A stretch of DNA of 64,000 bases from Chloroflexota bacterium (GCA_019873735.1 JAIOAQ010000001.1:1-64000); one strand, 5' to 3'. Counted from the first letter of the stretch, positions 7,859-17,160 are shown. Notes: generated by a model from the sequence alone, not told the origin. Translations and numbers: made by a program.

Positions 7859-9094
7859 TCAGGGCGAAGCCCTGGTTTGCCCGGCGAGACCCTGGGGCTG
7901 GCTGCTCCGCCCGGACATGACCAGCAGGCTCAGGGTCGCGATGAGACCGACGGCCACGCCGCCGAACCAGGTGGCGCGCGGGCCAAAGGAGTCGCTCAGT
8001 ATGCCGCCCAGGAACGGTCCGACTCCCGTACCGAAAGGCCAGGTCAGGCCGTATAAACTCATGTAGCGGCCGCGCATATCCGGCGGCGCCAGGTTGGCAA
8101 CGTATGTATTGGAAGTCGGCACGATGGTCAGTTCCCCGATGGTCATCAGCACCATGCATGCCCAAAAGCCCCAGAAATTTTGTGCAAAGGCCACGCCCAG
8201 GTTGGAAAGGGTGTAAATAAACATCCCCAGCGCCATCATGCGCAGCGGCTGATAACGGCGCACCAGGCGGCTGACCAGCACCTGAAAGAGGACCACCATC
8301 AGGGCGTTGGTGGTGGGAATCCAGCCGTAGAGTTTTTCGGGGACGCCGAAAATGCTGTTGGCATATTTGGGCAAGACGACCCACATCAGGGAGGCCGTGA
8401 TCCAGCCAAAGGCAATGGTGCCGACCACGCTTATCAGCCGTTTATCTGCCAGCACCCGGTTGTAGCCGCCCCAGCGTTCTTTGACCGAGGCGGGCTGCGC
8501 CTCTGTTCTGAAAGGCAGGGTCTCGCGGGCGAAGAAGAGCAAGAGCAGCCCGTAGATTCCCAGCCCGATGCCGGCGCATAAGAAAGCCAGTGAGTAGGAG
8601 GCGGAACTTAACAGGCCGCCCACCACCGGGCCGATTGAGATGCCGGCGTTGGTGATCATACGCAGCAGGGCATAAGCATCCAGCCGTTTTTCGGGTGGGA
8701 TCAAATCGGCCATCATGGCGTCCGCGCCGACGCGATAGAGTGGTTGTGAGATGCCGCGCAGGGCGAGAATGACCGCAAATGCCCAATACGAGTTGGCGGG
8801 AATCATCAACATAAACAACAGGGCGTCGGCCAGAAGGCTGATGGTCATCACGCCCTTGCGGCCCAGTTTATCGGCGATTGGCCCGGCCAGGAACGATGAA
8901 ATTACGGCACAGGCAGCGTTGATTGTGAACAGGCTGGCTGTGACCCTGTCGGGCAAGTCGAGTTTCTTGCCCAGGTAAATGAGGAGAAACGGCCAGACCA
9001 TGCTGGAGCCACTGGTGCTGAAGAGAAGGCCCCAAAACATCAGCCAATACTGGCCGGGATACTCCTGACGTGCTTTTTGAAAGCGAGCAAGCAT
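7859..9094 (-). CDS. MFS transporter
   Basis: 411 aa with about 12 hydrophobic segments and the MFS loop motif (GPIADKLGRKG) between helices 2 and 3, plus RGISQPLYRVG and a D-M-R-G-R motif in the second half. The start at 9094 follows GGAAAGG at a suitable distance and begins with a short amphipathic helix. Longer upstream frames run into the pnp terminator and are not credible. The family resembles drug-efflux or sugar-efflux DHA1-type exporters, and the substrate is unknown. It is transcribed alone after the pnp terminator. Confidence 0.85.
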   Translation of the reverse strand: MLARFQKARQEYPGQYWLMFWGLLFSTSGSSMVWPFLLIYLGKKLDLPDRVTASLFTINAACAVISSFLAGPIADKLGRKGVMTISLLADALLFMLMIPANSYWAFAVILALRGISQPLYRVGADAMMADLIPPEKRLDAYALLRMITNAGISIGPVVGGLLSSASYSLAFLCAGIGLGIYGLLLLFFARETLPFRTEAQPASVKERWGGYNRVLADKRLISVVGTIAFGWITASLMWVVLPKYANSIFGVPEKLYGWIPTTNALMVVLFQVLVSRLVRRYQPLRMMALGMFIYTLSNLGVAFAQNFWGFWACMVLMTIGELTIVPTSNTYVANLAPPDMRGRYMSLYGLTWPFGTGVGPFLGGILSDSFGPRATWFGGVAVGLIATLSLLVMSGRSSQPQGLAGQTRASP

Positions 9095-9152
9095 AAAATG
9101 GCCTTTCCCTGCCCTGTGGATGAGGGAAAACGTATTGAGTGGATGGGCGTAA

Positions 9153-9179
9153 AACGGACGGTCGTTTTGACCGTCCGTT
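9153..9179 (-). terminator. Rho-independent terminator downstream of pnp
   Basis: An 11-bp stem, 9153-9163 pairing with 9169-9179, with a 5-base loop. On the minus strand it is followed by TTTTACG. It lies 6 bases after the pnp stop. Confidence 0.75.
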
Positions 9180-9185
9180 CGATTT

Positions 9186-11441
9186 TTAGCGGCGGTTGTA
9201 GCCGCCTCCGCTGCGGCGGTCATCCCGGCCGCCGCGCCGGTCGCCGCCGTGCGGGCGCCGGTCGCCTGTTGAAGGGCGTCCTCCGCCTCCCGATGAACGG
9301 CCTTTTTGGTCGCGTTCTTGCGCTTCTTCTGCGCTCCAGCCTTCCAAAACGGCCTGCCGGCTGAGGCGGATTTTGCCCTGTGCGTCAATGCCGGTGACCA
9401 TTACGGTTAACTCATCGCCCACATTGGCCACATCTTCGACGCGGTTGATGCGTTCGCTGTCCAGTTGCGAAATGTGTACCATGCCGTCGGTACCGGGCAG
9501 GATTTCCACAAAGGCGCCAAAATCGGTGACGCGCACCACTTTGCCGGTGTAGATGCGCCCAATTTGCGGTGTCTCGGTCACGGCTTCGATCCGTTCTACG
9601 GCCATGCGGGCGCTATCGCCGTTGGTGGCCGCGATGTAAACCGTCCCGTCGTCTTGAATGTCAATCTTGGTATCGGTTTCTTCTTGCAAGGCGCGGATGT
9701 TCTTGCCGCCGGGACCAATGATGGCGCCGATCTTGTCAACCGGTATTTTGATGGTGGTGATGCGCGGGGCGTGGGGTTTCAGTTCGGGGCGCGGCTTGGG
9801 GATGACGGCCAGCATTTCGCCCAGGATTTGCAGGCGTGCCTGGCGGGCCTGCTCAAGCGCTTGTTTCATGATTTCGGCGCTCAAGCCGCCGATTTTGATG
9901 TCCATTTGCAGGGCGGTGATGCCTTCGGCCGTGCCTGCAACTTTGAAGTCCATGTCTCCCAGATGGTCTTCTATTCCCTGAATGTCGGTCAGGATTTGGT
10001 AACGATCACCTTCCATGACGAGGCCCATGGCCACGCCCGCGACCGGGGCCTTGATCGGCACGCCGGTGTCCATCAGCGCCAGGGTCGAACCGCAAACGGA
10101 GGCCATCGAAGATGAGCCGTTGGATGACATGACTTCTGAAACCAGCCGCAGGGTGTAGGGGAAGGTTTCTTCGCTCGGGATGACCGGTTCGAGGGCGCGC
10201 TCGGCCAGGGCGCCGTGGCCTACCTCGCGCCGGCTTTGGCCGCGCAGGGGCTTGACTTCGCCGGTGCAGAAGGGCGGGAAGTTATAGTGGTGCATATAGC
10301 GTTTGCTCTCAATGGGGGCCAGGCCATCCAGTTCCTGGGCTTCGCCCAGTGTACCGAGTGTGGCCAGGGTGAGCACCTGCGTCTCGCCGCGGGTGAACAG
10401 ACCGGAGCCGTGGGCGCGCGGGCTGAGTCCCACCTCGCACCAGATGGGGCGGATTTGGGTGGGCGTGCGCCCGTCTGGCCGCTTGCCATACTCCAGGATA
10501 CGCCGCCGGACGACGCGTTTCTCGGCTTCCATGAAAGCGTTGCGGATATCCTCGACGGTGGGCAGGCCGGTTTTGTCCTGCGTCTCGGCCGGGATGAGTT
10601 CGGCGGTCAGTTCGGCCAGCATTTCTTCCAGCGCAGCATACAACTCGGCTTTTGGAAGTGTCTGGTCAAACAGGGCTTCCATTTTGCCGCTGACCTTGTC
10701 GAAGACGATTTTTTGCAGTTCGTCATTCGGCAGGATGATGGTGGCTTCCCGCTTGGGTTTGCCGATTTCGCGCGCCATCTGTTCTTGCAGGTCAATCAAC
10801 GGTTGGAGAGCCTGATGCCCAAAGGCCAAGGCTTCGGCCATGACGTCTTCCGGGATTTCCTGAGCGCCGCACTCCACCATCAGGATGGCGTCGCGCGTGC
10901 CGGCGATGCGCAGGTCAAGCGTGGAGGCGTCCATTTCCTGGTAGGTGGGGTTGATGATGAAATTGCCGTCTATGCGGCCGATGCGGACTGCCCCTATCGG
11001 TCCGCCCCAGGGGATGTCGGAGATCATCAGGGCGGCCGAAGCGGCATTGATGGCCAGAATATCAATGGGGTTTTCGTTATCGGCCGAAAGCGCGTACATG
11101 ATGATTTGGACTTCGTTGCGCATTCCTTCGGCAAACAACGGGCGAATAGGGCGGTCGGTCAGCCGGGCGGTCAGAATCGCCTCGCTGCCGGGACGGCCCT
11201 CGCGTCGGTAGAAGGAGCCGGGGATACGTCCGCCGGCGTACAGCCGCTCTTCGTATTCAACGCTGAGCGGGAAGAAGTCGATTCCTTCGCGCGCTCCGCC
11301 CATGGTGGCGGCTGCGAAGATAATCGAGTCGTTTAATTGGACGGTGACAGCACCGCCCGCCAGAGATGCCAGTCGTCCCGTTTCAATAGAAATGGTGTGA
11401 CGGCCCACGGTAGTGGAAAAACGTTTTACTTCGGGTTTCAT
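9186..11441 (-). CDS. pnp: Polyribonucleotide nucleotidyltransferase (PNPase)
   Basis: 751 aa: two RNase PH domains, a KH domain (IGAIIGPGGKNIR) and an S1 domain (GKVVRVTDFGAFVEILPG), then an unusual tail of about 50 residues rich in Gly, Arg and Asp (GGDRRGGRDDRRSGGGYNRR at the end). PNPase degrades RNA 3'-to-5' by phosphorolysis. The start at 11441 follows AGGAG at 8 bases; the upstream extension has no homology. It lies directly downstream of rpsO, the classical bacterial order, but a strong terminator separates the two. A possible own -10 (TATACT) is at 11529-11534. Confidence 0.96.
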   Translation of the reverse strand: MKPEVKRFSTTVGRHTISIETGRLASLAGGAVTVQLNDSIIFAAATMGGAREGIDFFPLSVEYEERLYAGGRIPGSFYRREGRPGSEAILTARLTDRPIRPLFAEGMRNEVQIIMYALSADNENPIDILAINAASAALMISDIPWGGPIGAVRIGRIDGNFIINPTYQEMDASTLDLRIAGTRDAILMVECGAQEIPEDVMAEALAFGHQALQPLIDLQEQMAREIGKPKREATIILPNDELQKIVFDKVSGKMEALFDQTLPKAELYAALEEMLAELTAELIPAETQDKTGLPTVEDIRNAFMEAEKRVVRRRILEYGKRPDGRTPTQIRPIWCEVGLSPRAHGSGLFTRGETQVLTLATLGTLGEAQELDGLAPIESKRYMHHYNFPPFCTGEVKPLRGQSRREVGHGALAERALEPVIPSEETFPYTLRLVSEVMSSNGSSSMASVCGSTLALMDTGVPIKAPVAGVAMGLVMEGDRYQILTDIQGIEDHLGDMDFKVAGTAEGITALQMDIKIGGLSAEIMKQALEQARQARLQILGEMLAVIPKPRPELKPHAPRITTIKIPVDKIGAIIGPGGKNIRALQEETDTKIDIQDDGTVYIAATNGDSARMAVERIEAVTETPQIGRIYTGKVVRVTDFGAFVEILPGTDGMVHISQLDSERINRVEDVANVGDELTVMVTGIDAQGKIRLSRQAVLEGWSAEEAQERDQKGRSSGGGGRPSTGDRRPHGGDRRGGRDDRRSGGGYNRR

Positions 11442-11571
11442 TTGTACTCCTGATTTTCCCGCCCGGTTAGGGACTGAGGCCTGTCGCCAACTGTTTTGGC
11501 GGCACGTTTCAATTCCCAACCGGCGGGCAGTATATTTCTTGGGGCAGTCGAGGCCCTCAAGGGTTTAAAAA

Positions 11572-11599
11572 GAGTAGATGGGCCTTTGCCCATCTACTC
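11572..11599 (-). terminator. Terminator between rpsO and pnp
   Basis: A perfect 12-bp stem (11572-11583 with 11588-11599) and a CTTT loop, followed on the minus strand by TTTTTAAACCC. It should limit read-through from rpsO into pnp. Confidence 0.8.
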
Positions 11600-11614
11600 G
11601 GGCGAACATCGGTT

Positions 11615-11887
11615 TTACTTGCGGCGCAGGTTCAGTTTTTCGGTCAGAGCCAGGTAGCGCTGGTATTCTGTCCGGCGCAGGTAGGCCAGCAGGCGGCGGC
11701 GTTGCCCTACCATTTTCAGCAAGCCTCGCCGACAGGACTCATCATGCTTGTTGCTGCGCAGATGCTCTGTCAACTGCTGAATGCGTTTGGTCAGAATCGC
11801 AATTTGAACTTCGGGCGACCCGGTATCGGTCTCGTGCCGATGGTAATCGGCGATGACCTGGGTCTTGATTTCTTTATCTAGCGGCAT
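11615..11887 (-). CDS. rpsO: 30S ribosomal protein S15
   Basis: 90 aa, the normal length, with the S15 helices: [27 protein letters not shown] and [17 protein letters not shown]. It binds the central domain of 16S rRNA. The ribosome-binding site AAGGAG lies slightly far (about 13 bases) from the ATG. The leader of about 90 bases leaves room for the S15 autoregulatory structures known in several phyla, but I cannot fold it reliably by eye. Confidence 0.97.
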   Translation of the reverse strand: MPLDKEIKTQVIADYHRHETDTGSPEVQIAILTKRIQQLTEHLRSNKHDESCRRGLLKMVGQRRRLLAYLRRTEYQRYLALTEKLNLRRK

Positions 11888-11981
11888 GACGTATGCTCTC
11901 CTTAAGAAGATGGTTTGCGCAGGTCTCCATGTCCGCAGCGAATTGAAGATTTACCGCAGGCAGGACCAGTCACGGGCAAGT

Positions 11982-11987
11982 ATTATA
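11982..11987 (-). promoter_or_regulatory. rpsO promoter, extended -10
   Basis: On the minus strand the sequence reads TGGTATAAT, a perfect -10 with the TGn extension, about 95 bases before the rpsO ATG. No good -35 is seen, as is usual for extended -10 promoters. Confidence 0.5.
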
Positions 11988-12046
11988 CCAGAGTTTTTTG
12001 CCATGAATTACTCGAATTTCACCAACTCGGCTGTATGGATGCCCTG

Positions 12047-12835
12047 TTAAGTTTCTATCTGGATGGCGCTGCCGCTCTCATAACGACGCAGTCCGCGCCT
12101 GAAAGTCCATACCGCCAGTCCTAGAAATACAATGGCCGCAAGTGTGAGTTGGGCCAGCGCAGACCAGGAGAAGGAGCGGACAAAACCGGCGGGGATGGCC
12201 CCCATGAAGGCGGCCGGCACGAGGGTGAAGAGCAAGAATTTGGCCGTATTATCGAACAGGCTGATGGGATAAAGTGCAAAGGTTACGATGGCGTTAAGCG
12301 CCAGTTGTGCCAGAGCAGATGAGTTTCCCAGCCAGAAGGCCAGGCTTTGCACCAGCACCATGAATCCAACAAAAACTGCGGTGGCAGAGATGAGACCTAA
12401 GAAAAAGCGCGCCATGGTGTCTGCGCCAAATTGACCCGCCAGCATAAAACTGATCATGCCGTAGGTGAAATCTCCCAGCCCGCTGGTGATTGAGCGGCTG
12501 GCAAGGGCATGCAGCAGCACCGGCCGCGGCAGCGACAGGTAATAATCCAGCCGGCCTTTGGCAATGATGTCGCCCAGGAACATGAGATTGCCGAATAGAA
12601 AAACTCCCAGCCCAAAACTTCCTGCGGCGATGCCGAAGAGCAGCAACATGTCATTGAGATTCCAGCCGTTGACTTGTTTGAAGCGGTCGAAAAAGAGAAT
12701 CCAGAAGACGAAATAGACGGCGTTGTTCAACATCATTCCCAGCACTTGCGCCAGGAATGCGCCGCGATACTCCATGGCCGCCTGTAAATTGGCCTTCCAC
12801 AAGGCGAGCAGAAAAGGGATTTGACGTCTTATCAT
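12047..12835 (-). CDS. ABC-2 family exporter permease (DUF990/PF06182 type), subunit B
   Basis: 262 aa with six predicted membrane helices and the pattern of the ABC-2 permeases that work in unequal pairs (DRFKQVNGWNLNDMLLLFG and GRLDYYLSLPRP motifs). It lies 9 bases after the other permease and in the same transcription unit as an ATPase of matching type, so together they should form a heteromeric exporter. The substrate is unknown; relatives are annotated for antibiotic or polysaccharide export without proof. Confidence 0.82.
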   Translation of the reverse strand: MIRRQIPFLLALWKANLQAAMEYRGAFLAQVLGMMLNNAVYFVFWILFFDRFKQVNGWNLNDMLLLFGIAAGSFGLGVFLFGNLMFLGDIIAKGRLDYYLSLPRPVLLHALASRSITSGLGDFTYGMISFMLAGQFGADTMARFFLGLISATAVFVGFMVLVQSLAFWLGNSSALAQLALNAIVTFALYPISLFDNTAKFLLFTLVPAAFMGAIPAGFVRSFSWSALAQLTLAAIVFLGLAVWTFRRGLRRYESGSAIQIET

Positions 12836-12844
12836 GGCCCGTAC

Positions 12845-13639
12845 TCAGCCGCCATTGATGGCCAAACGGCGCATGCCGCGGCTATAGAAGAAGAACAGCA
12901 GGCCGCCCAGAACGGCTAGCCAGAAAATTTGCCCGCCAAGGACATTAAGAAACAGCCCGATGTCAGGCGCGATGAACAGCCGCGCTGGCCCGTAAAGCAT
13001 GTAGGCAAAAGGCAGGTAGCGGGCAATGTTCTGCAACCAGAGCGGGTACAGGTCGAGCGGGATGAATAACCCTCCCAGGATGAATGCCAGTTTCTGGTAA
13101 ATCCACTCATAGGGGGCGACTTCTTCAGAGACGAAGGCCGCCAACCCAATCAGGGCATTGACACAGAAGTGCAACAGCCAGGCACCCAACACGCCGGCTG
13201 CCGCCAGCGGCCAGCCGCGCGGGTCTGGCGGCGGCCCCATCATCAGCCAGACAATTGCCCCGCCAAAGAGGGCGGTCATACTTCCCCGCACCAGGCTTTC
13301 GCCCATTCCTGTTGAGAGATGGTACAAGATGAAGTGGTATGGTTTATTCAAGAGATAGGCCACCGAACCGTCCTTGACGGCATCTGCCATCACCCGCGCC
13401 AGGCGCGGTTTGCCAAGTTCGATGGTCTCTGCCAGCATCAGATACCAAAGCATATCTTTGAGCGAAATGCCATTCAGCGTTCCGCTGCCTTCGGCGCGAT
13501 AGGTCACCCGCCACAGATTGGCAAAGACCCATAGAAAAAGGATAATGCTCAACGAACGCCATGCCAGTTCGCCGGGGTAGGCCAGGGTGTTGAGAATCTG
13601 GGTCTTGAAGATTGCCCAGTACTTGCCAATGCGTTTCAT
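12845..13639 (-). CDS. ABC-2 family exporter permease, subunit A
   Basis: 264 aa from the ATG at 13639 (MKRIGKYWAIFK). A TTG at 13657 would add six residues; neither has a good ribosome-binding site, and the ATG start gives the usual family N-terminus. Six hydrophobic helices are visible, with the conserved soluble loop DGSVAYLLNKPYHF after the second. It is the partner of the following permease and of the ATPase encoded upstream; only the DUF2785 gene stands between. Confidence 0.82.
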   Translation of the reverse strand: MKRIGKYWAIFKTQILNTLAYPGELAWRSLSIILFLWVFANLWRVTYRAEGSGTLNGISLKDMLWYLMLAETIELGKPRLARVMADAVKDGSVAYLLNKPYHFILYHLSTGMGESLVRGSMTALFGGAIVWLMMGPPPDPRGWPLAAAGVLGAWLLHFCVNALIGLAAFVSEEVAPYEWIYQKLAFILGGLFIPLDLYPLWLQNIARYLPFAYMLYGPARLFIAPDIGLFLNVLGGQIFWLAVLGGLLFFFYSRGMRRLAINGG

Positions 13640-13673
13640 TCTGATGCCGATTCGCAACCGCGCGTTGTATTTG

Positions 13674-14522
13674 CTACTCGTATTGGGGTGTTAACTCGCC
13701 CAAGACGCGCTTGAGCATGGCGCTCAATTCGTTTTTGATGGCAGGCGGGTTTTCAATTTTGTCCAGCAGGATGTAGAAACTGCGAAGAAACGTTTTGACG
13801 TTATAAAAGGCGCGCTGGCCCTGTTCGCTCAGGTGTGCATTTTTCCAGTTTATGCCTTCGGGGTGGACAAAACCGTTTAGCCAGCCTTCGAGAAAATCTG
13901 ACCCCAGGAGATTGCGCCGCAAAACGGCAATGACAGCCATGACCAGCCGCTCGTCCTCGTTGTACAGGTAGATTCCTGTATCGGCGTGAATCAGTTTCGA
14001 AGCAATGCCCTTGAGAATCTTCTTGAGTTCTGAGGCTTCGAGATGACGGTTGCACGCCAGCACCATCAACAGATCGGCCGTATGGGCGGTGGGGTGCACC
14101 CAACCTTTGGTCGGCTCGTAACCACGCATGTCGTTCTCGGCGCTCAAATACACCAGGGCCTTGTTGAGCAAATCCAGCACCTCGGCCTTTTCTAAGAACG
14201 GGTGTTTGTTGTCGTAATTGACCATTTCGGCCAGGAAGAGCGCCGAAAAAGAGCGCAAGAAAGCCGAATCGCCTGCGGCCTCGCCCAAACCGGCGCGCAG
14301 ATTCGCGGTCAGTTGTGCGATCATGCCGCGCATTTGGTCTGGGCTGTATAGTCCCCGGTGAAGCCAGAAGGAAAGGATGGGCAGGGCAAGTTCATCACGC
14401 AGTTCTGGGTCGGGGCTGCCCAGGCAAGCAAGCAGTTCTTCGGTCAAAGCGGAGAGCGTTTCGTCCTGGGGAACGGCATAGTCGTTGGCGGGAATCCGCC
14501 GCCAGAAAGTTTTGTCATGCAT
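13674..14522 (-). CDS. DUF2785 domain protein
   Basis: 282 aa, soluble and alpha-helical, with the DUF2785 hallmarks FLRSFSALFLAEMVNYDN, a Glu-Pro-x-K-G-W-V-H element and TAHTADLLMVLA. The biochemical function of this family is unknown. It sits inside an ABC exporter operon, 20 bases after the ATPase and 34 before the first permease. That makes a regulatory or accessory role in export possible, though co-transcription alone does not show it. AAGGAG precedes the ATG by 10 bases. Confidence 0.85.
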   Translation of the reverse strand: MHDKTFWRRIPANDYAVPQDETLSALTEELLACLGSPDPELRDELALPILSFWLHRGLYSPDQMRGMIAQLTANLRAGLGEAAGDSAFLRSFSALFLAEMVNYDNKHPFLEKAEVLDLLNKALVYLSAENDMRGYEPTKGWVHPTAHTADLLMVLACNRHLEASELKKILKGIASKLIHADTGIYLYNEDERLVMAVIAVLRRNLLGSDFLEGWLNGFVHPEGINWKNAHLSEQGQRAFYNVKTFLRSFYILLDKIENPPAIKNELSAMLKRVLGELTPQYE

Positions 14523-14542
14523 GCTGTCTGCTCCTTGGGTTT

Positions 14543-15553
14543 CTAGTTTTCACCGACTTCTGATTGTTGGGGAGTGGCTTGCTGGTAGATCGTCGCAATC
14601 ACATCTTCCAGCGAAGGGTCCGAGATGGTGATATCGGCCACGGCTCCTGCCGCGGCCAGACGGGAAAGGATGGTCTCTACCGGGGTTTGGCGGGTGTCAA
14701 AGCGCAGTTTGGCGCCGTATTTGCCAACCTTGATTGTCTCTGCCCCGGGGATCTTGAAATCGGGCGCGATTTCTGCGGCGTAACGCACGCCCACATCCTT
14801 TGTCGTCAGGTGGCGGCGTTTCAGGGTGGAGACTTTGTCCTCGTACACAATTTGGCCATGATTAATGATGATGACCCGTTTGCACAACGCCTCCAGGTCG
14901 CCTGCGTCGTGCGAGGTCAGCAAAACGCCCACTTTTTCGACCTCGTTCATTTGCCGGATGGTGTCGCGAATCTGTTGCTTGGCAACCACGTCCAGGCCAA
15001 TAGACGGCTCATCGAGCAGAAGCAGGCTCGGGCGGTGCAGGAGCGAAGCGGCTATTTCGCAGCGCATCCGCTGGCCCAGCGAGAGTTTGCGCACCGGCGT
15101 CTCGAGCAAATCGCGAATCTCAAAGGCCTCGGCCAGGAACTGGATGCGCTTTTTTACTTCGCGGTCATCCAGTTCGTAAATTTTTCCGAACAGGCTGAAC
15201 GTATCTATGGCGGGCAGGTGATACCACAACTGCGGGCGTTGACCAAAGACCGTGCCAATATGGTAAGCCAACTGCCGCCGCTGTGTCCAGGGAGTGTAGC
15301 CAAGCACACTGACCTGTCCCGATGTGGGGTAAAGAATGCCGGTCAGAATTTTGATGGTGGTGGATTTGCCGGCCCCGTTTGGCCCGATAAATCCAAGCAA
15401 TTCGCCCGCTTCCATCTGGAATGAAATGCCGCGCACAGCCTCAACGGTGTGGTATTCGGGCCGGTAGAGGGCGCGCAAAGACGCGCCCAGGCCGGCGGCT
15501 TTGCGTTTGGTTTGAAAGTTTTTGGTCAGTTCGCGGACAACGATGGCGGTCAT
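14543..15553 (-). CDS. ABC transporter ATPase (ABC-2 exporter, DRA/CcmA-like)
   Basis: 336 aa with Walker A GPNGAGKST (57-65), signature LSLGQ (157-161), Walker B LLLLDE (177-182) and H-loop His215. The N-terminus has the extra segment (about 12-36) seen in ATPases that pair with PF06182-type permeases, and residues 240-336 form a C-terminal accessory domain. It energises the two permeases encoded downstream on the same strand. The signature is LSLGQ rather than LSGGQ, as is normal in this subgroup. Confidence 0.92.
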   Translation of the reverse strand: MTAIVVRELTKNFQTKRKAAGLGASLRALYRPEYHTVEAVRGISFQMEAGELLGFIGPNGAGKSTTIKILTGILYPTSGQVSVLGYTPWTQRRQLAYHIGTVFGQRPQLWYHLPAIDTFSLFGKIYELDDREVKKRIQFLAEAFEIRDLLETPVRKLSLGQRMRCEIAASLLHRPSLLLLDEPSIGLDVVAKQQIRDTIRQMNEVEKVGVLLTSHDAGDLEALCKRVIIINHGQIVYEDKVSTLKRRHLTTKDVGVRYAAEIAPDFKIPGAETIKVGKYGAKLRFDTRQTPVETILSRLAAAGAVADITISDPSLEDVIATIYQQATPQQSEVGEN

Positions 15554-15603
15554 GACGGCGCGCGGGTCTTTGATAGAGAGGGTAACCGGGTTGTTGCAGC
15601 AGG

Positions 15604-16245
15604 TCAGGCTTTGCGGATGTCTACGATTCGAATCGCAATCGGTTCGAGCACAGACCGGATTTTCTTTTCGGAGATTCCGCCGACCTTGACGGTGACCATG
15701 AAATTCGAAATCGATTCGCCGGCGAACGAACCCAGCCCGATAATATCGCCGCCGTTCTCGTAAATAACACGGCTGAGTTTGGCGATTTCTCCCGGCTGAT
15801 TGGGCAGCAGCACGCTGACGCGCAGCCCTGGCTGACGGGCGCCCATCATCTCAATAAAAATTTTGAACAAGTCATGCTCTGTGATGATACCCACTACCTC
15901 GCCGTTGCGGACGACAGGCAGGCCGCTGATATCCTTATCTGCCATACGACAGGCGGCCTCTTCAATCGGGCAATCTTCCTCGATTGTGTACACCTTTTTG
16001 GTCATCACCTCGCGCACCGTTACCTTGCTGAGCAGGTAATTGATTTCCCAAATGCTCAGCGTGGTGGCTTTGGACGGCGAGGCGTTTAACAGATCGTTTT
16101 CGGTGACAATGCCGATCATTTTGCCGTTTTCCACCACCGGCGTGCGGCTGATGTTTTGGCTGCGCATCAATTTAAGCGCCTCTTGAATGGGCGTATCTGG
16201 AGAAACCGTGATCACCGGGTGGGACATGCGTTGACCAACTAACAT
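15604..16245 (-). CDS. CBS-pair plus ACT domain protein (AcuB-like)
   Basis: 213 aa: two CBS motifs (about 7-55 and 75-130), the second with a G-I-I-T-E-H-D-L end, then an ACT domain (about 140-210, RVSVLLPNQPGEIAKLSRVI). Such proteins bind adenosyl nucleotides with the CBS pair and small effectors with the ACT domain. AcuB in Bacillus is linked to acetoin use, but here no acetoin gene is near, so the role is open. AGGAGG precedes the start. The gene is divergent from the sirtuin and 50 bases upstream of the ABC ATPase, so read-through into the exporter operon is possible. Confidence 0.88.
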   Translation of the reverse strand: MLVGQRMSHPVITVSPDTPIQEALKLMRSQNISRTPVVENGKMIGIVTENDLLNASPSKATTLSIWEINYLLSKVTVREVMTKKVYTIEEDCPIEEAACRMADKDISGLPVVRNGEVVGIITEHDLFKIFIEMMGARQPGLRVSVLLPNQPGEIAKLSRVIYENGGDIIGLGSFAGESISNFMVTVKVGGISEKKIRSVLEPIAIRIVDIRKA

Positions 16246-16281
16246 GATAACCTCCTGAAGGGATGATCTTATAAGAAAGCG

Positions 16282-16311
16282 ATTATGTGTATTTTACTAT
16301 GAGAGTGGCAA
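16282..16311 (-). promoter_or_regulatory. Probable sigma-70 promoter of the CBS-ACT gene
   Basis: On the minus strand TTGCCA (16306-16311) and CATAAT (16282-16287) are separated by 18 bases, and the start codon follows about 36 bases later. Confidence 0.45.
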
Positions 16312-16342
16312 AATCCAGTAAAATTGCAACTACCTCTTTGAT

Positions 16343-17107
16343 GTGACGGCCCCTCCTATGCAATTCCCAACCGAACTCATTGCCCGTCTGCAAAAAGCCG
16401 AACGTGTAACGGCGCTGACGGGCGCGGGCGTCTCGCAGGAATCGGGCTTGCGGACCTTTCGTGACAGCCAAACCGGCCTGTGGGCCCAGTACCGCCCGGA
16501 AGACCTGGCCACCCCTGAAGCCTTCTTGCGCAACCCAAAACTCGTCTGGGACTGGTATGCCGAGCGGCGTCAGCGCGCCGATACCGTCCAGCCGAATGCA
16601 GGCCATTATGCTTTGGCCGAGATGGGCCGCCGCTTCCCGAAGTTTACGCTTATTACCCAAAATGTGGATGGCTTACATCAGCGGGCCGGCAGCAAAGATG
16701 TCATCGAGTTGCATGGCAATATTCTGCGGGTCAAGTGTTTTGACTGCGGCCGTCCCGCCGAGACATGGGCCGAAAGCGCCCCCGAGGTGCCGCGTTGCGC
16801 CGTCTGCGGCGGCCTCTTGCGGCCAGATGTGGTCTGGTTTGGCGAGGCCCTGCCCCGCCTGGCGCTGGAGACTGCCGTAGAAGCCGCCCGCACCTGTCAG
16901 TTCTTTTTCTCGATTGGCACGTCTGGCCTGGTTCAGCCGGCGGCCTCTTTGGCCTTCGCGGCCCGCAACCGCGGAGCGGTTATCGTGGAAATCAACCTTG
17001 AGCCAACGCCCCTGACCGAACGAGCCGATTACTTTTTGCAGGGCAAATCGGGGGAAATCTTGCCCGAACTGGCGCGAACGCTCTGGCCCGAATCGAAACG
17101 GCTCTAA
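16343..17107 (+). CDS. cobB: NAD-dependent protein deacylase, sirtuin class III
   Basis: 254 aa. It has the Rossmann motif GAGVS (27-31), TQNVDGLH (105-112), catalytic His124 and a complete zinc ribbon (Cys132, Cys135, Cys152, Cys155). The Y-x-x-R pair at Tyr72/Arg75 (WYAERR) matches the element that in CobB/SIRT5-type enzymes binds succinyl-lysine, so removal of acidic acyl groups is likely besides deacetylation. The start is GTG at 16343; an ATG five codons later is an alternative. No Shine-Dalgarno sequence is clear for either. Confidence 0.93.
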   Translation: MTAPPMQFPTELIARLQKAERVTALTGAGVSQESGLRTFRDSQTGLWAQYRPEDLATPEAFLRNPKLVWDWYAERRQRADTVQPNAGHYALAEMGRRFPKFTLITQNVDGLHQRAGSKDVIELHGNILRVKCFDCGRPAETWAESAPEVPRCAVCGGLLRPDVVWFGEALPRLALETAVEAARTCQFFFSIGTSGLVQPAASLAFAARNRGAVIVEINLEPTPLTERADYFLQGKSGEILPELARTLWPESKRL

Positions 17108-17160
17108 CGCCCCTGGCCTGCTTCTGAACCCCGAGCAACAAGTTCACCCTTTGGGTTGAT

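Noticed and set aside
9095-9388. N-terminal extension of the MFS protein by 98 residues
   Set aside because: The extension reads through the pnp terminator and into pnp, is Ala/Lys-rich, and a good ribosome-binding site marks the ATG at 9094.
9465-11336. Long plus-strand frames opposite pnp
   Set aside because: Complete PNPase domains on the minus strand explain the region.
16343-17107. Plain deacetylase-only sirtuin
   Set aside because: The Tyr72/Arg75 pair matches the class III acyl pocket, so a broader deacylase is the better call.
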